64,000 nt of DNA, from the NCBI RefSeq assembly GCF_036017915.1, contig NZ_CP107929.1, positions 434,001 to 498,000 on the forward strand, written 5' to 3'. A program made the position numbers and the translations under genes. Shown here piece after piece: positions 40,771-50,227 of this stretch. The notes beneath the pieces are model-generated. The model had not been told where the DNA came from and did no database searches. It worked only from the letters and a program-made list of their open reading frames with translations. Positions within the stretch are counted from its first letter, which is position 1. Every line of letters starts with the position of its first letter. Source of the DNA: Micromonospora sp. NBC_00421 (lineage in GTDB: Bacteria; Actinomycetota; Actinomycetes; Mycobacteriales; Micromonosporaceae).

Positions 40771-42249
40771 ATGAACACCGCGCAGTTCACCCCGGCCGGC
40801 ACGCTCACCGCGGAGGACCTGGGCCGGATCCATCTGATCGGGGTGGGCGGGGTCGGCATGAGCGGCCTGGCCCGGCTCTTCCTCACCCGGGGCCTGCCGG
40901 TCTCCGGCAGCGAGCTGCGCGAGTGGCCGTCGCTGGCCGGGATGCGGGCGCTGGGCGGCACCATCCACATGAGCCACGAGGCGACCAACCTCGACGGGGT
41001 GGACACCGTGGTCTACTCCTCGGCCATCCCGCAGGACCACCTGGAGATGGTCGAGGCCCGGCGACGCGGGCTGCGGGTGCTGCACCGCTCCGAGGCGCTC
41101 GCCGCGGCGATGACCGGCCGGCGGACCGTTGCGGTGGCCGGCACCCACGGTAAGACCACCACCACCTCGATGGTGACCATGGTGCTCCAGCAGGCCGGGG
41201 TCGACCCGTCCTTCGTGATCGGCGGGGAGATCTCCGAGGTGGGCTCGGGGGCCCACCACGGCACCGGTGAGCACTTCGTGGTCGAGGCGGACGAGAGCGA
41301 CAGGTCGTTCCTGATCTACCGACCGTACGTCTCGATCATCACCAACGTCGAGGCCGACCACCTGAACACCTACGGTGACCTGGCCAACCTGGAGGCGGCA
41401 TTCGCCGATTTCGCCCGGCTGACCGACCCGGCCGGGTTCGTCATCACCTGCGCCGACGACCCGGGCGGCCGGCGGCTGGCCGAGACGTTGCGCGCCGAGG
41501 GCCGGCGGGTCTGGACGTACGGCGAGGCGGCCGACGCCGACCTGCGGCTGTCCGAGATGGCCTCGTCCGCCCAGGGGGTGCGCTACCTGGCGGCGCTCGA
41601 CGGCCGTTCGTTGGGGGAGATCCGGCTGCCGGTGCCGGGGCGGCACATGGGGCTCAACAGCGCCTCGGCGGTGCTCGCCGCCCACCTGCTGGGCCTGCCG
41701 GTGGCGGCGGCGGAGGCGGCGCTCGCCGCGTTCCCGGGGGTGCGCCGGCGCTTCGAGCGCAAGGGTGTCGCCGACGGGGTGCTGGTCTACGACGAGTACG
41801 CCTACCACCCGACCTCGATGACCCTGGCCCTGCGGACGCTGCGCGAGGTGGCCGGCGACGGCCGGCTGATCGTGGTCTTCCAGCCGTACCGGCTGTACCG
41901 CACCCGGGATCTCCAGGCCGAGATCGCCGCCGCCCTGGGCATCGCCGACGAGCTGGTGCTGCTGGAGGTCTTCGGCCCCGGCGAGCTGCGCCAGCCGGGC
42001 GAGGGGTCGGCGGCGTTGCTGGCGGCGGTGCCGCTCGACGCCGCGCACAAGGTCTTCGTGGACTCGTTCGACGACGCGCCGGTGGAGGTGGCCCGCCGGG
42101 CCCGCCCCGGCGACGTGGTGGTGACCATGGGCGCCCCGCCGATCTCGCTGCTGGGTGACCAGCTGCTCGACGCGCTGACCGCCCGGGCCGGGGACGCCGC
42201 GGACCCGACCGTTACGGGTCCGGACGGCGCGGCCGCCACGACCGGATGA
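40771..42249 (+). CDS. murC: UDP-MurNAc-L-alanine ligase MurC
   Basis: A 492-aa Mur ligase adding the first amino acid of the stem peptide. IGVGGVGMSGLARLF is the UDP-substrate Rossmann motif, AVAGTHGKTTTTSMV the ATP loop, VEADESDRSF and ITNVEADHLNTYG the central domain. The late motif reads YDEYAYHPTSM where model enzymes have a DYAHHPTE-type sequence, a divergence also worth noting for annotation. ATG 40771 with GGGAAGG upstream. The stop overlaps ftsQ (ATGA). Confidence 0.96.
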   Translation: MNTAQFTPAGTLTAEDLGRIHLIGVGGVGMSGLARLFLTRGLPVSGSELREWPSLAGMRALGGTIHMSHEATNLDGVDTVVYSSAIPQDHLEMVEARRRGLRVLHRSEALAAAMTGRRTVAVAGTHGKTTTTSMVTMVLQQAGVDPSFVIGGEISEVGSGAHHGTGEHFVVEADESDRSFLIYRPYVSIITNVEADHLNTYGDLANLEAAFADFARLTDPAGFVITCADDPGGRRLAETLRAEGRRVWTYGEAADADLRLSEMASSAQGVRYLAALDGRSLGEIRLPVPGRHMGLNSASAVLAAHLLGLPVAAAEAALAAFPGVRRRFERKGVADGVLVYDEYAYHPTSMTLALRTLREVAGDGRLIVVFQPYRLYRTRDLQAEIAAALGIADELVLLEVFGPGELRQPGEGSAALLAAVPLDAAHKVFVDSFDDAPVEVARRARPGDVVVTMGAPPISLLGDQLLDALTARAGDAADPTVTGPDGAAATTG

Positions 42250-43061
42250 GTCCGGGGCCGGCGCGGGGTCGTACCGCAGGCGCGGACGGCGGCTCCCGAC
42301 GTGGCCCGGTACGGCGCTGGCAGCTCGTCCGGGCGGGCAGCGACGCGGTGCCGCCGTCCACCCGGCGGTTCATGGCCCGGGCCCGGCAGCGGCGGATGCG
42401 CGCTGCCCTGCCCTGGGCGGTGCTGGCCGGGGTGCTGGTCCTCGCCGGCCTGGTGGCCTGGGCGGTGCTCGGCTCCGGCCTGTTCGGGGTGCGCGAGGTC
42501 CGGGTGGAGGGGGCCAGACTGGTCACCCCGGTCGAGGTACGCGACGCGGCGGCGGTGCCGGACGGGGCGCCGCTGGCCCGGGTGGACCTGGCCGCGACGG
42601 CCCGGCGGATCGGTGGCCTGGCCCCCGTGGAGCGGGCCACGGTCCGCCGGGACTGGCCGGGCACGTTGGTGGTGACCGTGGTGGAGCGGACCGGGGTGGC
42701 GGTGGTGCCCCGCGACGACCGGTTCGTGGTGCTCGACCGGAGCGGGGTGGTGTTCCGGACGCTGGCCCGTCCCCCGGAGGGTCTGCCGGTGGTGCGGCTG
42801 GCCACCCCGGGGCCGGACGATCCGGGCACCCGGGCGGCGTTGCAGGTGCTGGCCGTGCTGACCCCGCAGTTGCGGACCCTCCTGGTCGAGGTGACCGTCG
42901 AGGGGCTGGCCCGGATCGGGCTGACCCTGCGCGACGGACGGACGGTGGTGTGGGGCGACGCCACCCGGGGCGAGGACAAGGCTCGGGTGGCGACGGCGCT
43001 GCTCGGTCGCAAGGCCGACACGATCGACGTGAGCGCGCCGGACGTGGTCACCCTCAGATGA
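42246..43061 (+). CDS. ftsQ: division protein FtsQ/DivIB
   Basis: A 271-aa bitopic protein. A basic cytoplasmic region (1-56) precedes one membrane helix (ALPWAVLAGVLVLAGLVAWAVL, about 57-78). It is followed by a POTRA domain (SGLFGVREVRVEGARLVTPVEVRDAA) and the FtsQ beta domain ending KADTIDVSAPDVVTLR. It joins the FtsL-like and DivIC proteins in controlling septal synthesis. ATG 42246 overlaps murC. Confidence 0.93.
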   Translation: MSPGPARGRTAGADGGSRRGPVRRWQLVRAGSDAVPPSTRRFMARARQRRMRAALPWAVLAGVLVLAGLVAWAVLGSGLFGVREVRVEGARLVTPVEVRDAAAVPDGAPLARVDLAATARRIGGLAPVERATVRRDWPGTLVVTVVERTGVAVVPRDDRFVVLDRSGVVFRTLARPPEGLPVVRLATPGPDDPGTRAALQVLAVLTPQLRTLLVEVTVEGLARIGLTLRDGRTVVWGDATRGEDKARVATALLGRKADTIDVSAPDVVTLR

Positions 43062-43166
43062 GGTCCCCGACGAACGTGAGTCGGCTCGCTCCCGGCGGCG
43101 ACACGCCGGTGGGGTCCTTGGCTGACGGCGTGGGGACGCTTACGTTGCCCCGAAGAGGATCAGTGG

Positions 43167-43203
43167 TTGACATAACTGTAAGCCTCTAGTAGAGGGTTAG
43201 GGT
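43167..43203 (+). promoter_or_regulatory. ftsZ promoter region with TTGACA and CCTCTAGTAGAGG palindrome
   Basis: TTGACA (43167-43172) is a perfect -35 box in an AT-richer patch. The palindrome CCTCT-AGT-AGAGG occupies 43183-43195, where the -10 would be expected (TAGAGG at 43190 with 17-bp spacing). TAGGGT follows at 43198. The message would have a leader of about 95 nt. The palindrome may be an operator overlapping the -10; no regulator is known from the sequence. Confidence 0.65.
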
Positions 43204-43299
43204 TCAGCTCTGATCCTCGCTGGTGACAGCTCGTCGACCACCGGTGTGGGCCACGCCGACCGGGGCGGTGCGAGCCAATCTCGAAGGGAAGGACCGGAG

Positions 43300-44415
43300 A
43301 TGACACCTCCGCACAACTACCTGGCGGTCATCAAGGTCGTCGGCATCGGCGGCGGCGGCGTCAACGCCGTCAACCGGATGATCGAGGTTGGGCTCAAGGG
43401 CGTCGAGTTCATCGCGATCAACACCGACGCGCAGGCGCTGTTGATGAGTGACGCCGACGTCAAGCTCGACGTCGGTCGGGAGCTGACCCGGGGGCTCGGC
43501 GCGGGTGCCAACCCGGACGTCGGCAAGAACGCCGCCGAGGACCACCGCGACGAGATCGAGGAGGTGCTCAAGGGCGCCGACATGGTCTTCGTCACCTGCG
43601 GCGAGGGCGGCGGCACCGGCACCGGCGGGGCGCCGGTGGTGGCCAACATCGCCCGTAAGCTCGGTGCGCTGACCATCGGCGTGGTGACCCGGCCGTTCTC
43701 CTTCGAGGGAAAGCGCCGCCAGGTGCAGGCCGAGTCGGGGATAGACGAACTGCGCAACCAGTGCGACACCCTGATCGTCATCCCGAACGACCGGCTGCTG
43801 GCCCTGGGCGACCGCGGGATCAGCATGATGGATGCCTTCCGCACCGCCGACCAGGTGCTGCTCTCCGGTGTCCAGGGCATCACCGACCTGATCACCACCC
43901 CGGGCCTGATCAACCTGGACTTCGCCGACGTCAAGAGCGTGATGAGTGGGGCGGGCAGCGCGCTGATGGGCATCGGCAGCGCCCGGGGCGAGAACCGGGC
44001 GGTCGAGGCGGCCGAGGCGGCCATCTCCAGCCCGCTGCTGGAGCAGAGCATGGACGGCGCGCGGGGCGTGCTGCTCTCCATCGCCGGTGGCTCCGACCTG
44101 GGCCTTTTCGAGATCAACGATGCGGCGCAGCTGGTCACCGACGCGGCCCACCCGGACGCCAACATCATCTTCGGTGCGGTCATCGACGACGCGCTCGGCG
44201 ACGAGGTGCGGGTCACCGTGATCGCCGCCGGCTTCGACGGCGGCACGCCCGCGTACAAGGCGGTCGAGTCGCCGCGCAAGAGCAACCAGAACCAGCCGAC
44301 GACGCAGACCCCGACGGTCTCCGCGCCGGCCACCATGCCGCCGCCGCAGCAGTCGCCGCGCCGGGTGCTCTTCGACGACGTCGATGTGCCCGACTTCCTC
44401 AAGAACGGCTCCTGA
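43300..44415 (+). CDS. ftsZ: cell division GTPase FtsZ
   Basis: A 371-aa tubulin homologue forming the Z ring. [17 protein letters not shown] and the tubulin signature [17 protein letters not shown] bind GTP, the T7 loop [24 protein letters not shown] follows, then a short Pro/Gln linker and the conserved tail [11 protein letters not shown] that contacts SepF and other partners. ATG 43300 has GAAGGGAAGGA upstream; an in-frame GTG/ATG further up would lack a ribosome site. Confidence 0.98.
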   Translation: MTPPHNYLAVIKVVGIGGGGVNAVNRMIEVGLKGVEFIAINTDAQALLMSDADVKLDVGRELTRGLGAGANPDVGKNAAEDHRDEIEEVLKGADMVFVTCGEGGGTGTGGAPVVANIARKLGALTIGVVTRPFSFEGKRRQVQAESGIDELRNQCDTLIVIPNDRLLALGDRGISMMDAFRTADQVLLSGVQGITDLITTPGLINLDFADVKSVMSGAGSALMGIGSARGENRAVEAAEAAISSPLLEQSMDGARGVLLSIAGGSDLGLFEINDAAQLVTDAAHPDANIIFGAVIDDALGDEVRVTVIAAGFDGGTPAYKAVESPRKSNQNQPTTQTPTVSAPATMPPPQQSPRRVLFDDVDVPDFLKNGS

Positions 44416-44522
44416 GCCCCGCCGATGACGAGCAACCCCGCTGGTGGGCCCACCGCCCCGCCGACGACGAGCAGTTCCTGTGGTGGCCGCGCCGCCCCGC
44501 CGACGACCGGGCGGCCCGGCCG
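44416..44522. repeat. ftsZ-yggS spacer with three imperfect 39-bp repeats (pgeF absent)
   Basis: Starting with CCCCGCCGATGACGAG, then two copies beginning CCCCGCCGACGAC, about 39 bp apart. A 33-codon frame from ATG 44425 ends in an ATGA overlap with yggS, but its composition is pure repeat, so I do not call it a gene. The peptidoglycan-editing factor gene pgeF commonly sits here in actinobacteria and is not present. Confidence 0.6.
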
Positions 44523-45269
44523 ATGACCGGTCGACCCGACCCGGTGCGTCCGGAGCGCCGTGCCGAGTTGGCGGCCGGGCTGGCCGTGGTGCGTACCCGG
44601 ATCGCCGACGCCTGCGTCGCCGCCGGCCGGGATCCGGCCGAGGTGACCATGATCGCGGTGACCAAGACCTACCCGGCGGGTGACGCGGTCGCGCTGGCCG
44701 GGCTCGGCGTCGGTGACCTGGGGGAGAACCGGGACCAGGAGGCCGCGCCGAAGGCGGCCGAGGTGGCGGCGGCGGGGGTGACCCCGCGCTGGCACTTCAT
44801 CGGTCAACTGCAACGTAACAAGGCCCGTTCGGTGGTCCGCTACGCCGACGTGGTGCATTCCGTGGACAGCGTCCGGCTGGCCCGCGCGCTGGCCACCGCC
44901 GCCGAATCCGGCCGGGACCGTCCGCTGGAGGCGTTGGTGCAGGTCAGCATCGACGGTGACCCCGATCGGGGTGGCGCCCTGCCGGGCTCCGCCGACCCCG
45001 ACCGGGGGCTCGACCCGGTGGCCGGGGCGCTGGCCGGGGCGGGGGCGCTGCGGCTGGCCGGATTGATGGCGGTGGCGCCGCTGGGCTGGGAACCCGAGCG
45101 GGCCTTCGCCCGGTTGGCCGAGGTGGCGGCGGCGTTCCGGGCCCGTCATCCGGCGGCCACCGTGCTCTCCGCCGGGATGAGCGGTGACCTGGAGGTGGCG
45201 ATCGGGTACGGGGCGACACATGTCCGCGTCGGCAGCGCGTTGCTCGGAATGCGTTCCACGCTGCGGTAG
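44523..45269 (+). CDS. yggS: YggS family PLP homeostasis protein
   Basis: A 248-aa cytoplasmic PLP-binding protein with an alanine racemase-like barrel and no known catalysis; family members buffer pyridoxal phosphate. [16 protein letters not shown] carries the PLP lysine, and [28 protein letters not shown] and [26 protein letters not shown] are the family blocks. An insertion around 150-165 ([20 protein letters not shown]) is unusual and repetitive. ATG 44523 overlaps a mini frame (ATGA). Confidence 0.92.
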   Translation: MTGRPDPVRPERRAELAAGLAVVRTRIADACVAAGRDPAEVTMIAVTKTYPAGDAVALAGLGVGDLGENRDQEAAPKAAEVAAAGVTPRWHFIGQLQRNKARSVVRYADVVHSVDSVRLARALATAAESGRDRPLEALVQVSIDGDPDRGGALPGSADPDRGLDPVAGALAGAGALRLAGLMAVAPLGWEPERAFARLAEVAAAFRARHPAATVLSAGMSGDLEVAIGYGATHVRVGSALLGMRSTLR

Positions 45270-45273
45270 CCTG
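45268..45273 (+). promoter_or_regulatory. candidate -10 box (TAGCCT) of sepF
   Basis: TAGCCT overlaps the yggS stop. The 193-bp gap to sepF contains an AT-rich patch (AAATTACATCAGTGTTGTTC) unusual for this DNA, which may be a regulator site. Confidence 0.45.
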
Positions 45274-45462
45274 GCCCCGGTAGGAGCAAATTACATCAGT
45301 GTTGTTCAGGAGCGGCGTCCCGAGGTCGGGGGCCACGACGGGCGAGCCGCGAATCGCGCGTCGGGGGATTGCCGTTCCGATCCGGTGGGCAGGGAAGTCC
45401 ACTCGCGATCATGGCGACACGGCACGGGGGTGCGTGCCGCACGGCGGACGGAAGGGCGCGGG

Positions 45463-46188
45463 ATGGGTGCACTGCGCAAGGCGGGGGTCTGGCTCGGGCT
45501 CGTCGAGGAAGACGACGAGCGCGGCTACGACGAGGGCTACGACAAGCCCGGCTACCGCGAGTCGCGGTACCGGTCGAGCCGGTACTCCGAGGAGTTCGCC
45601 GACGACGACGAGGACGACGCGGAGGAGCCGCCGGCGCCGCGTCCGCGCCTGGGTGACCGGGGCCGGCTGGCCGACCGGTCGAGTCGGACGGTGGAGGCCG
45701 ACCGCGCCGACGACGAGCGGGCCGAGCGGTCGGACCGGGCTGAGCGGGCCGAGCGGTCGGACCGGGCCGAGCGGGCGAGCGTCCGGTCGATCACCCGGTC
45801 CGGTGGGTCGGAGACCTCGGGCGCGTTGAGCTACCACACCCGGGACAATCTCGCCCTGGCGCCGCAGGCGTCGCCCCGCGAGCGGCCGGTCGTGGCCGAG
45901 GAGGAGCAGCGCTACCAGATCACCACGCTGCACCCGACCACCTACCGGGAGGCGCGGACCATCGGCGAGCACTTCCGCGACGGCGTCCCGGTGATCATCA
46001 ACCTCACCGAGATGGACGAGGCCGACGCCCGCCGTCTGGTGGACTTCGCCGCCGGGCTCGCGTTCGGGCTGCGCGGTACGATCGAGCGCGTGACCAACCG
46101 GGTGTTCCTGCTCTCACCGGCCAACGTCCAGGTCACCGCCGAGGACAAGGCCAAGATCGCTGAGGGCGGCTTCTTCTCCCTGAGCTAA
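45463..46188 (+). CDS. sepF: cell division protein SepF
   Basis: A 241-aa membrane anchor for FtsZ. It begins [17 protein letters not shown], the amphipathic membrane-targeting start, followed by a charged linker (20-125) with repeats of D-R-A-E-R-A/S (about 83-105). The SepF core (about 150-230) has [45 protein letters not shown] and [12 protein letters not shown]. The ATG at 45463 has GGGCGCGGG upstream. It lies in the usual yggS-sepF-yggT-divIVA order. Confidence 0.95.
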   Translation: MGALRKAGVWLGLVEEDDERGYDEGYDKPGYRESRYRSSRYSEEFADDDEDDAEEPPAPRPRLGDRGRLADRSSRTVEADRADDERAERSDRAERAERSDRAERASVRSITRSGGSETSGALSYHTRDNLALAPQASPRERPVVAEEEQRYQITTLHPTTYREARTIGEHFRDGVPVIINLTEMDEADARRLVDFAAGLAFGLRGTIERVTNRVFLLSPANVQVTAEDKAKIAEGGFFSLS

Positions 46189-46217
46189 GTCCACCCGAAC
46201 GAGGGACGTCGTCTGCC

Positions 46218-46523
46218 GTGTTGTCGATCGTGTTCCAACTTCTGTACCTGATTTTGTACCTCTTCCTTATTGTGTTGTTGGCCCGATTCGTTCTCAGTGC
46301 CGTCCTCCAGTACGGTCGTCGGTGGCAACCGGGGCGTGGCGCGTCCGCCGGGCTCGAGTCCGTGTGGAGCGTCACTGATCCGCCTCTCAAGGCGTTGAGG
46401 CGGGTGATCCCCCCACTGCGAATTGGTACCGTGAGCATCGACCTGGCCTCCCTTGTGCTCCTGGTTATCCTGTTCGTGCTGATGAGGTTTGTGTTAGATC
46501 CGCTGATCAGGAACTTCTCCTGA
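46218..46523 (+). CDS. YggT family membrane protein
   Basis: A 101-aa protein with two helices ([20 protein letters not shown] at about 2-21 and [20 protein letters not shown] at about 75-94) and the family loop [20 protein letters not shown]. YggT proteins sit beside sepF and divIVA and are linked to division and osmotic tolerance. GTG 46218 with GAGGGACG upstream. The codon use is visibly more AT-rich than neighbours because of Phe/Leu/Ile runs. Confidence 0.92.
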   Translation: MLSIVFQLLYLILYLFLIVLLARFVLSAVLQYGRRWQPGRGASAGLESVWSVTDPPLKALRRVIPPLRIGTVSIDLASLVLLVILFVLMRFVLDPLIRNFS

Positions 46524-46566
46524 CCAGCGCGCGCTTTCGCGGCCGCAACTGACCCGAGGAGTTTCG

Positions 46567-47367
46567 ATGCCGCTGACACCGGCCGACGTGCACAACGTCG
46601 CCTTCAAAAAGCCGCCGATCGGCAAGCGGGGGTACGACGAGGAGGAGGTCGACGCCTTCCTGGACGAGGTCGAGCGTGAGCTTGCCCGTCTGATCGAGGA
46701 GAACAACGAGCTGCGCGCCCAGGTGGAGCGCGGCGGTCGTGGCGGGGCCCCTGCCGGCCCCGGTGGCGACGCCCGGCTCGCCGCCGAGCTCAACGACGTC
46801 AAGGCCCAGCTCGACCGGGTGCAGCGCGACAAGGCCGCCGCCGAGCAGGCCGCCCGCGCGATGCAGGCAGAGCTGGAGCAGGTCCGCACCACCGGTGGCC
46901 CGGCCGTCGGTGGCGACGGCGAGCAGCAGGCGCTGCGGGTGCTCATGATGGCCCAGCGCACCGCCGACGACCACGTCTCCGACGCCCGTCGCGAGGCCGA
47001 CCAGCTGCTCTCCGAGGCCCGTTCCAAGGCCGAGGAGGTCACCCGGGAGGCGCGGGCCAAGGCCGACGCGCTGGAGCGCGACGCCCGCCAGCGGCACCAG
47101 GAGGCCATGGGCGGCCTGGACGCCAAGCGGACCGCACTGCAGAAGCACATCGAGGAGCTCAAGCAGTTCGAGCGCGAGTACCGCACCCGGCTCAAGGCCT
47201 ACCTGGAGAGCCAGCTGCGCGACCTCGACGGTCGGGGTCAGGGCCTGGAGGCCGAGATGACCCGCACCGAGGGCACCCGTGCCGTCGGTGGCAACGGGCT
47301 CGCCGCGGCGAGCCTCGCCGGCTCGTACGGTGGCAGTCGTTCCGGCGCCCTCGAAGCCGGCCGCTGA
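46567..47367 (+). CDS. divIVA: polar growth coiled-coil protein DivIVA (Wag31)
   Basis: A 266-aa cytoskeletal protein marking curved membrane and recruiting the polar wall machinery. [20 protein letters not shown] and [20 protein letters not shown] form the conserved N-terminal membrane-binding dimer. A Gly/Ala/Pro linker (about 58-70) and a long coiled coil (about 75-225, with repeated [14 protein letters not shown] and [18 protein letters not shown]) follow. ATG 46567 with GAGGAG upstream. A strong 14-bp hairpin ends the cluster after it. Confidence 0.96.
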   Translation: MPLTPADVHNVAFKKPPIGKRGYDEEEVDAFLDEVERELARLIEENNELRAQVERGGRGGAPAGPGGDARLAAELNDVKAQLDRVQRDKAAAEQAARAMQAELEQVRTTGGPAVGGDGEQQALRVLMMAQRTADDHVSDARREADQLLSEARSKAEEVTREARAKADALERDARQRHQEAMGGLDAKRTALQKHIEELKQFEREYRTRLKAYLESQLRDLDGRGQGLEAEMTRTEGTRAVGGNGLAAASLAGSYGGSRSGALEAGR

Positions 47368-47372
47368 TCCAC

Positions 47373-47404
47373 GGTCGGCGACCGTCGCCCGACGGTCGCC
47401 GACC
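47373..47404 (+). terminator. strong hairpin terminator after divIVA
   Basis: Perfect 14-bp arms, GGTCGGCGACCGTC (47373-47386) and GACGGTCGCCGACC (47391-47404), with loop GCCC, 6 bp after the stop. No U-run. Confidence 0.75.
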
Positions 47405-47437
47405 CAGCCACGACCCACGACGCGGCGGGGGTGAGCC

Positions 47438-48349
47438 GTGCTAGTCGCCAGTCTGCTGCTCATCCTCGGCGCGGTCGTACTGCTGGTGTTCGGCCTCGTC
47501 GAGGGTTCCAGCTCGCTGTTGACCAGTTCCATAGCGGCCAGTCTGCTGGCCGCCGTCGCGTTGGTGGCCGGTGCCCGCCAGGCAGCCGCCACCAGGGCGA
47601 GGGCGGCGGAGCGGGCCGACTCGGGTGATCGGCCGGCGGGTCCGCCCCGCACGACCGCCCCGCCGACCGCGACCGAGTCGTCGGAGACCCCGACGACGTA
47701 CGTCCCGACGACGATCGGTACCGGTGGTGCCGGGTGGCGGCAACCACCCGGCCCGCCGGCAGCCGGCGGGCCCGTCGATGTTTCCCCCCGCCCTGACGTC
47801 GATGCCTGGAAGCCCGAGGCGGAGGCTCCGTGGGACCCTGTCGTGGTGTCCGCCCCACCGGATCCGACGGCCCCCGGACAGCCGGCCCCGCCGACCGGCC
47901 GGCAGCCGGCGACCGACCTCGGCCGGGACGCCGGAACCGAACCCGCCTGGCCCGACGCGGACGACCCTGCCCGATACGGCACGGAAGATCCTGCCCGGCA
48001 CGACGATTCTGCCCGGTACGACGATTCTGCCCGGCACGACGCGGACGATCCCGGCTGGGACGCCCCGGACGACCTCGCGCCGCCCTGGGAGCGCCCGGGT
48101 GACGCCGCCTCGCCGTGGGACCCGCCGGCCCAGCGGGTGCCGCCCGGTGACGCCGCCCGGGTGGCCCGGCTCGACGCCGAGGTGCTGGTGGTCGACGGGC
48201 ATCCCCGCTACCACCTTCTTTCCTGCGCCCACCTGATCGAGCGGGAGCACGAGCCGCTGCCGGTCTCCGAGGCGATCTCCCTCGGGTTCACCCCGTGCGG
48301 TCTGTGCAATCCGGACACCGCCCTGCTCGCCGACACCTACCCCCGCTGA
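47438..48349 (+). CDS. membrane protein with C-terminal zinc-binding-like motif
   Basis: Not a named family that I recognise. 303 aa: two N-terminal helices (LVASLLLILGAVVLLVFGLV at about 2-21 and a second at 28-47), a long disordered Pro/Asp/Ala region with near-repeats of D-P-A-R-Y / D-D-S-A-R-Y (about 175-205), and a compact C-terminal domain (about 250-303). That domain reads HPRYHLLSCAHLIE then ISLGFTPCGLCNPDT. The H-x3-C and P-C-x-x-C spacing resembles the Ada/Zn-ribbon fold. GTG 47438 start. It lies after divIVA and may belong to the division neighbourhood, but it is separated by a terminator. Confidence 0.75.
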   Translation: MLVASLLLILGAVVLLVFGLVEGSSSLLTSSIAASLLAAVALVAGARQAAATRARAAERADSGDRPAGPPRTTAPPTATESSETPTTYVPTTIGTGGAGWRQPPGPPAAGGPVDVSPRPDVDAWKPEAEAPWDPVVVSAPPDPTAPGQPAPPTGRQPATDLGRDAGTEPAWPDADDPARYGTEDPARHDDSARYDDSARHDADDPGWDAPDDLAPPWERPGDAASPWDPPAQRVPPGDAARVARLDAEVLVVDGHPRYHLLSCAHLIEREHEPLPVSEAISLGFTPCGLCNPDTALLADTYPR

Positions 48350-48360
48350 GGTTGGGGTCG

Positions 48361-48666
48361 ATGCCCACGGACGACACGTTGACCGTCGCGGTACGGGTCA
48401 AGCCCGGTGCGTCCCGGCCCCGGGTCGGCGGCTGCTTCGCCGGTCCGCACGGTCCGGCCCTGGTGATCGCGGTGACCGCCCCGGCGGTGGACGGTCGGGC
48501 CACCGAGGCGGCCCGTCGGGCGCTGGCCGGGGCGCTGGGTGTCCGCCCGGCGGTGGTGGCGCTGCGTACCGGGGCGACGAGCCGGGACAAACTCTTCCTG
48601 GTCGACCGTCCGACGCCCGGCCTGGTCGAGTTGCTGCGCCGGCTGCGCGACGGAACGGACGGGTGA
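48361..48666 (+). CDS. DUF167 (YggU) family protein
   Basis: A 101-aa DUF167 domain protein: TVAVRVKPGASRPRVGG, VTAPAVDGRATEAARRALAGALG and LRTGATSRDKLFLVD are the three family blocks. Function unknown; the fold suggests a nucleic-acid or protein-binding role. ATG 48361 is 11 bp after the previous stop, so co-transcription is likely. It is followed by the antiporter gene 22 bp on. Confidence 0.9.
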   Translation: MPTDDTLTVAVRVKPGASRPRVGGCFAGPHGPALVIAVTAPAVDGRATEAARRALAGALGVRPAVVALRTGATSRDKLFLVDRPTPGLVELLRRLRDGTDG

Positions 48667-48688
48667 CGGCGCCTCGGGTGGGGCGCCC

Positions 48689-50191
48689 GTGACGCCGGGG
48701 TTGGATCTGGCGCTGCTCCTCGGCGCGGCCGTGTTGCTGGTGGCGGTCGGTGCGGTGCGGTTCTCCACCCGGCTGGGCGTGCCGAGCCTCCTGGTCTATC
48801 TGGCGCTCGGGGTGGCGATCGGCGAGGCCGGGTTGGGCATCCGGTTCGACGACGCCGAACTGACCCGGGTGCTCGGCTTCTGCGCGCTGATCGTGATCAT
48901 CGCGGAGGGTGGGCTCACCGCCCGGTGGAGCACCCTGCGCCCGGTGCTCGGGTTGGCCGGCGCGTTGTCCACGGTCGGCGTGCTGGTCAGCATCGTCGTC
49001 GTCGGTCTGGTGGTGCACCTGCTGCTCGGGCTGGACTGGCGACTGGCGCTGCTCTACGGCGCGGTGCTCTCCTCCACCGACGCGGCGGCGGTCTTCGCCA
49101 CCCTGCGCCGGCTGCGGCTGCCGCCCCGGCTGGTGGCCACCCTGGAGGCCGAGTCGGGCATGAACGACGCCCCGGTGGTGATCCTGGTGGTGCTGCTGTC
49201 CCGTAGCGGCCCGATCGAGCACCCGTGGTGGTTCGAGGTCTTCCTGGTCGGCTACGAGCTGGGGGTGGGTGCCGCGGTGGGGCTGGCCGCCGGGCTGGCC
49301 GGCCGGTTCACGTTGCGGCGGGCTGCGCTGCCGTCGTCCGGGCTGTATCCGATCGCCGCCGTCGGGTTCACCGTGCTGGCGTACGCCGCCGGAGCGGTGC
49401 TGCACGCCTCCGGGTTCCTCGCCGTCTACGTGGCAGGGGTGCTGCTCGGCAACGCCCGGCTGCCGCACCGACAGGCGATCCTGGGGTTCGCCGACGGGTT
49501 GGCCTGGCTGGCCCAGATCGGGCTGTTCGTGCTGCTCGGTCTGCTGGCCACGCCGGAGCGGTTGCACACCGCGCTGCTGCCGGCGGTGGTGACCGGCCTG
49601 GCCCTGCTGTTGCTGGCCCGGCCGCTGTCGGTGCTGGTCTCCGCGTTGCCGTTCCGGGTCCCCCTGCGCGAGCAGGTCTTCCTGTCCTGGGCCGGGCTGC
49701 GTGGTGCGGTGCCGATCGTGCTGGCCACCATCCCGCTGTCGGCCCGGGTGCCCGGGGCGGACCGGCTGTTCGACGCGGTCTTCGTGCTGGTGGTGATCTT
49801 CACGGTGCTCCAGGCGGGGACGCTCGCGTCGGCCGCCCGCCGGCTGCGGGTGACCGCCCCGGCGGAGTTGGCGGAGATCCGGGTGGAGACCGCCCCGTTG
49901 GAGCGGATGCGGGCGGACCTGCTCCAGTTGGAGGTGCCGGCGGGCTCCCGGTTGGCCGGGGTGCACGTCGACGAGTTGCGGCTGCCGGTGGGGGCCTCGG
50001 TGACCCTGGTGCTGCGCGACGGGGTGGGCTTCGTGCCTGCTGCGGGCACCCGGCTCAAGACCGGGGACAGCTTGTTGATCGTGGCGACCGCCGGAGTGCG
50101 GGACGAGGCGGAGCGCCGGCTGCGGGCGGTCAGCCGGCGGGGCCGGCTGGCGAGGTGGTTCGGCGAGTACGGCGAGGATCGGGACGGTTGA
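48689..50191 (+). CDS. CPA1-type K+(Na+)/H+ antiporter with TrkA-C domain
   Basis: A 500-aa transporter with about twelve helices and a C-terminal cytosolic TrkA-C-like domain (about 400-485, RMRADLLQLEVPAGSRLAG and ASVTLVLRDGVGFVPAAGTRLKTGDSLLIVAT). The transport core contains LYGAVLSSTDAAAVFATLR and LEAESGMNDAPVVILVV, the paired acidic motif of CPA1 exchangers, and SWAGLRGAVPIVLA. The layout matches NhaP2/CvrA potassium/proton antiporters. GTG 48689 is used; the ion preference is inferred from layout. Confidence 0.9.
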   Translation: MTPGLDLALLLGAAVLLVAVGAVRFSTRLGVPSLLVYLALGVAIGEAGLGIRFDDAELTRVLGFCALIVIIAEGGLTARWSTLRPVLGLAGALSTVGVLVSIVVVGLVVHLLLGLDWRLALLYGAVLSSTDAAAVFATLRRLRLPPRLVATLEAESGMNDAPVVILVVLLSRSGPIEHPWWFEVFLVGYELGVGAAVGLAAGLAGRFTLRRAALPSSGLYPIAAVGFTVLAYAAGAVLHASGFLAVYVAGVLLGNARLPHRQAILGFADGLAWLAQIGLFVLLGLLATPERLHTALLPAVVTGLALLLLARPLSVLVSALPFRVPLREQVFLSWAGLRGAVPIVLATIPLSARVPGADRLFDAVFVLVVIFTVLQAGTLASAARRLRVTAPAELAEIRVETAPLERMRADLLQLEVPAGSRLAGVHVDELRLPVGASVTLVLRDGVGFVPAAGTRLKTGDSLLIVATAGVRDEAERRLRAVSRRGRLARWFGEYGEDRDG

Positions 50192-50210
50192 TCTGCTAGT
50201 CTTCTTTTTG

Positions 50211-50227
50211 CCCCAATTGGGGGTTTT
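50211..50227 (+). terminator. short hairpin with T-tail after the antiporter
   Basis: CCCCAATTGGGG followed by G-TTTT, preceded by a pyrimidine/T run (CTTCTTTTT). The stem is short but the flanking AT-rich tract is exceptional in this DNA. Confidence 0.55.

Noticed and set aside
44425..44526. A 33-codon gene between ftsZ and yggS
   Set aside because: It overlaps yggS as ATGA but its sequence is only the translated spacer repeat; too little to support a protein.
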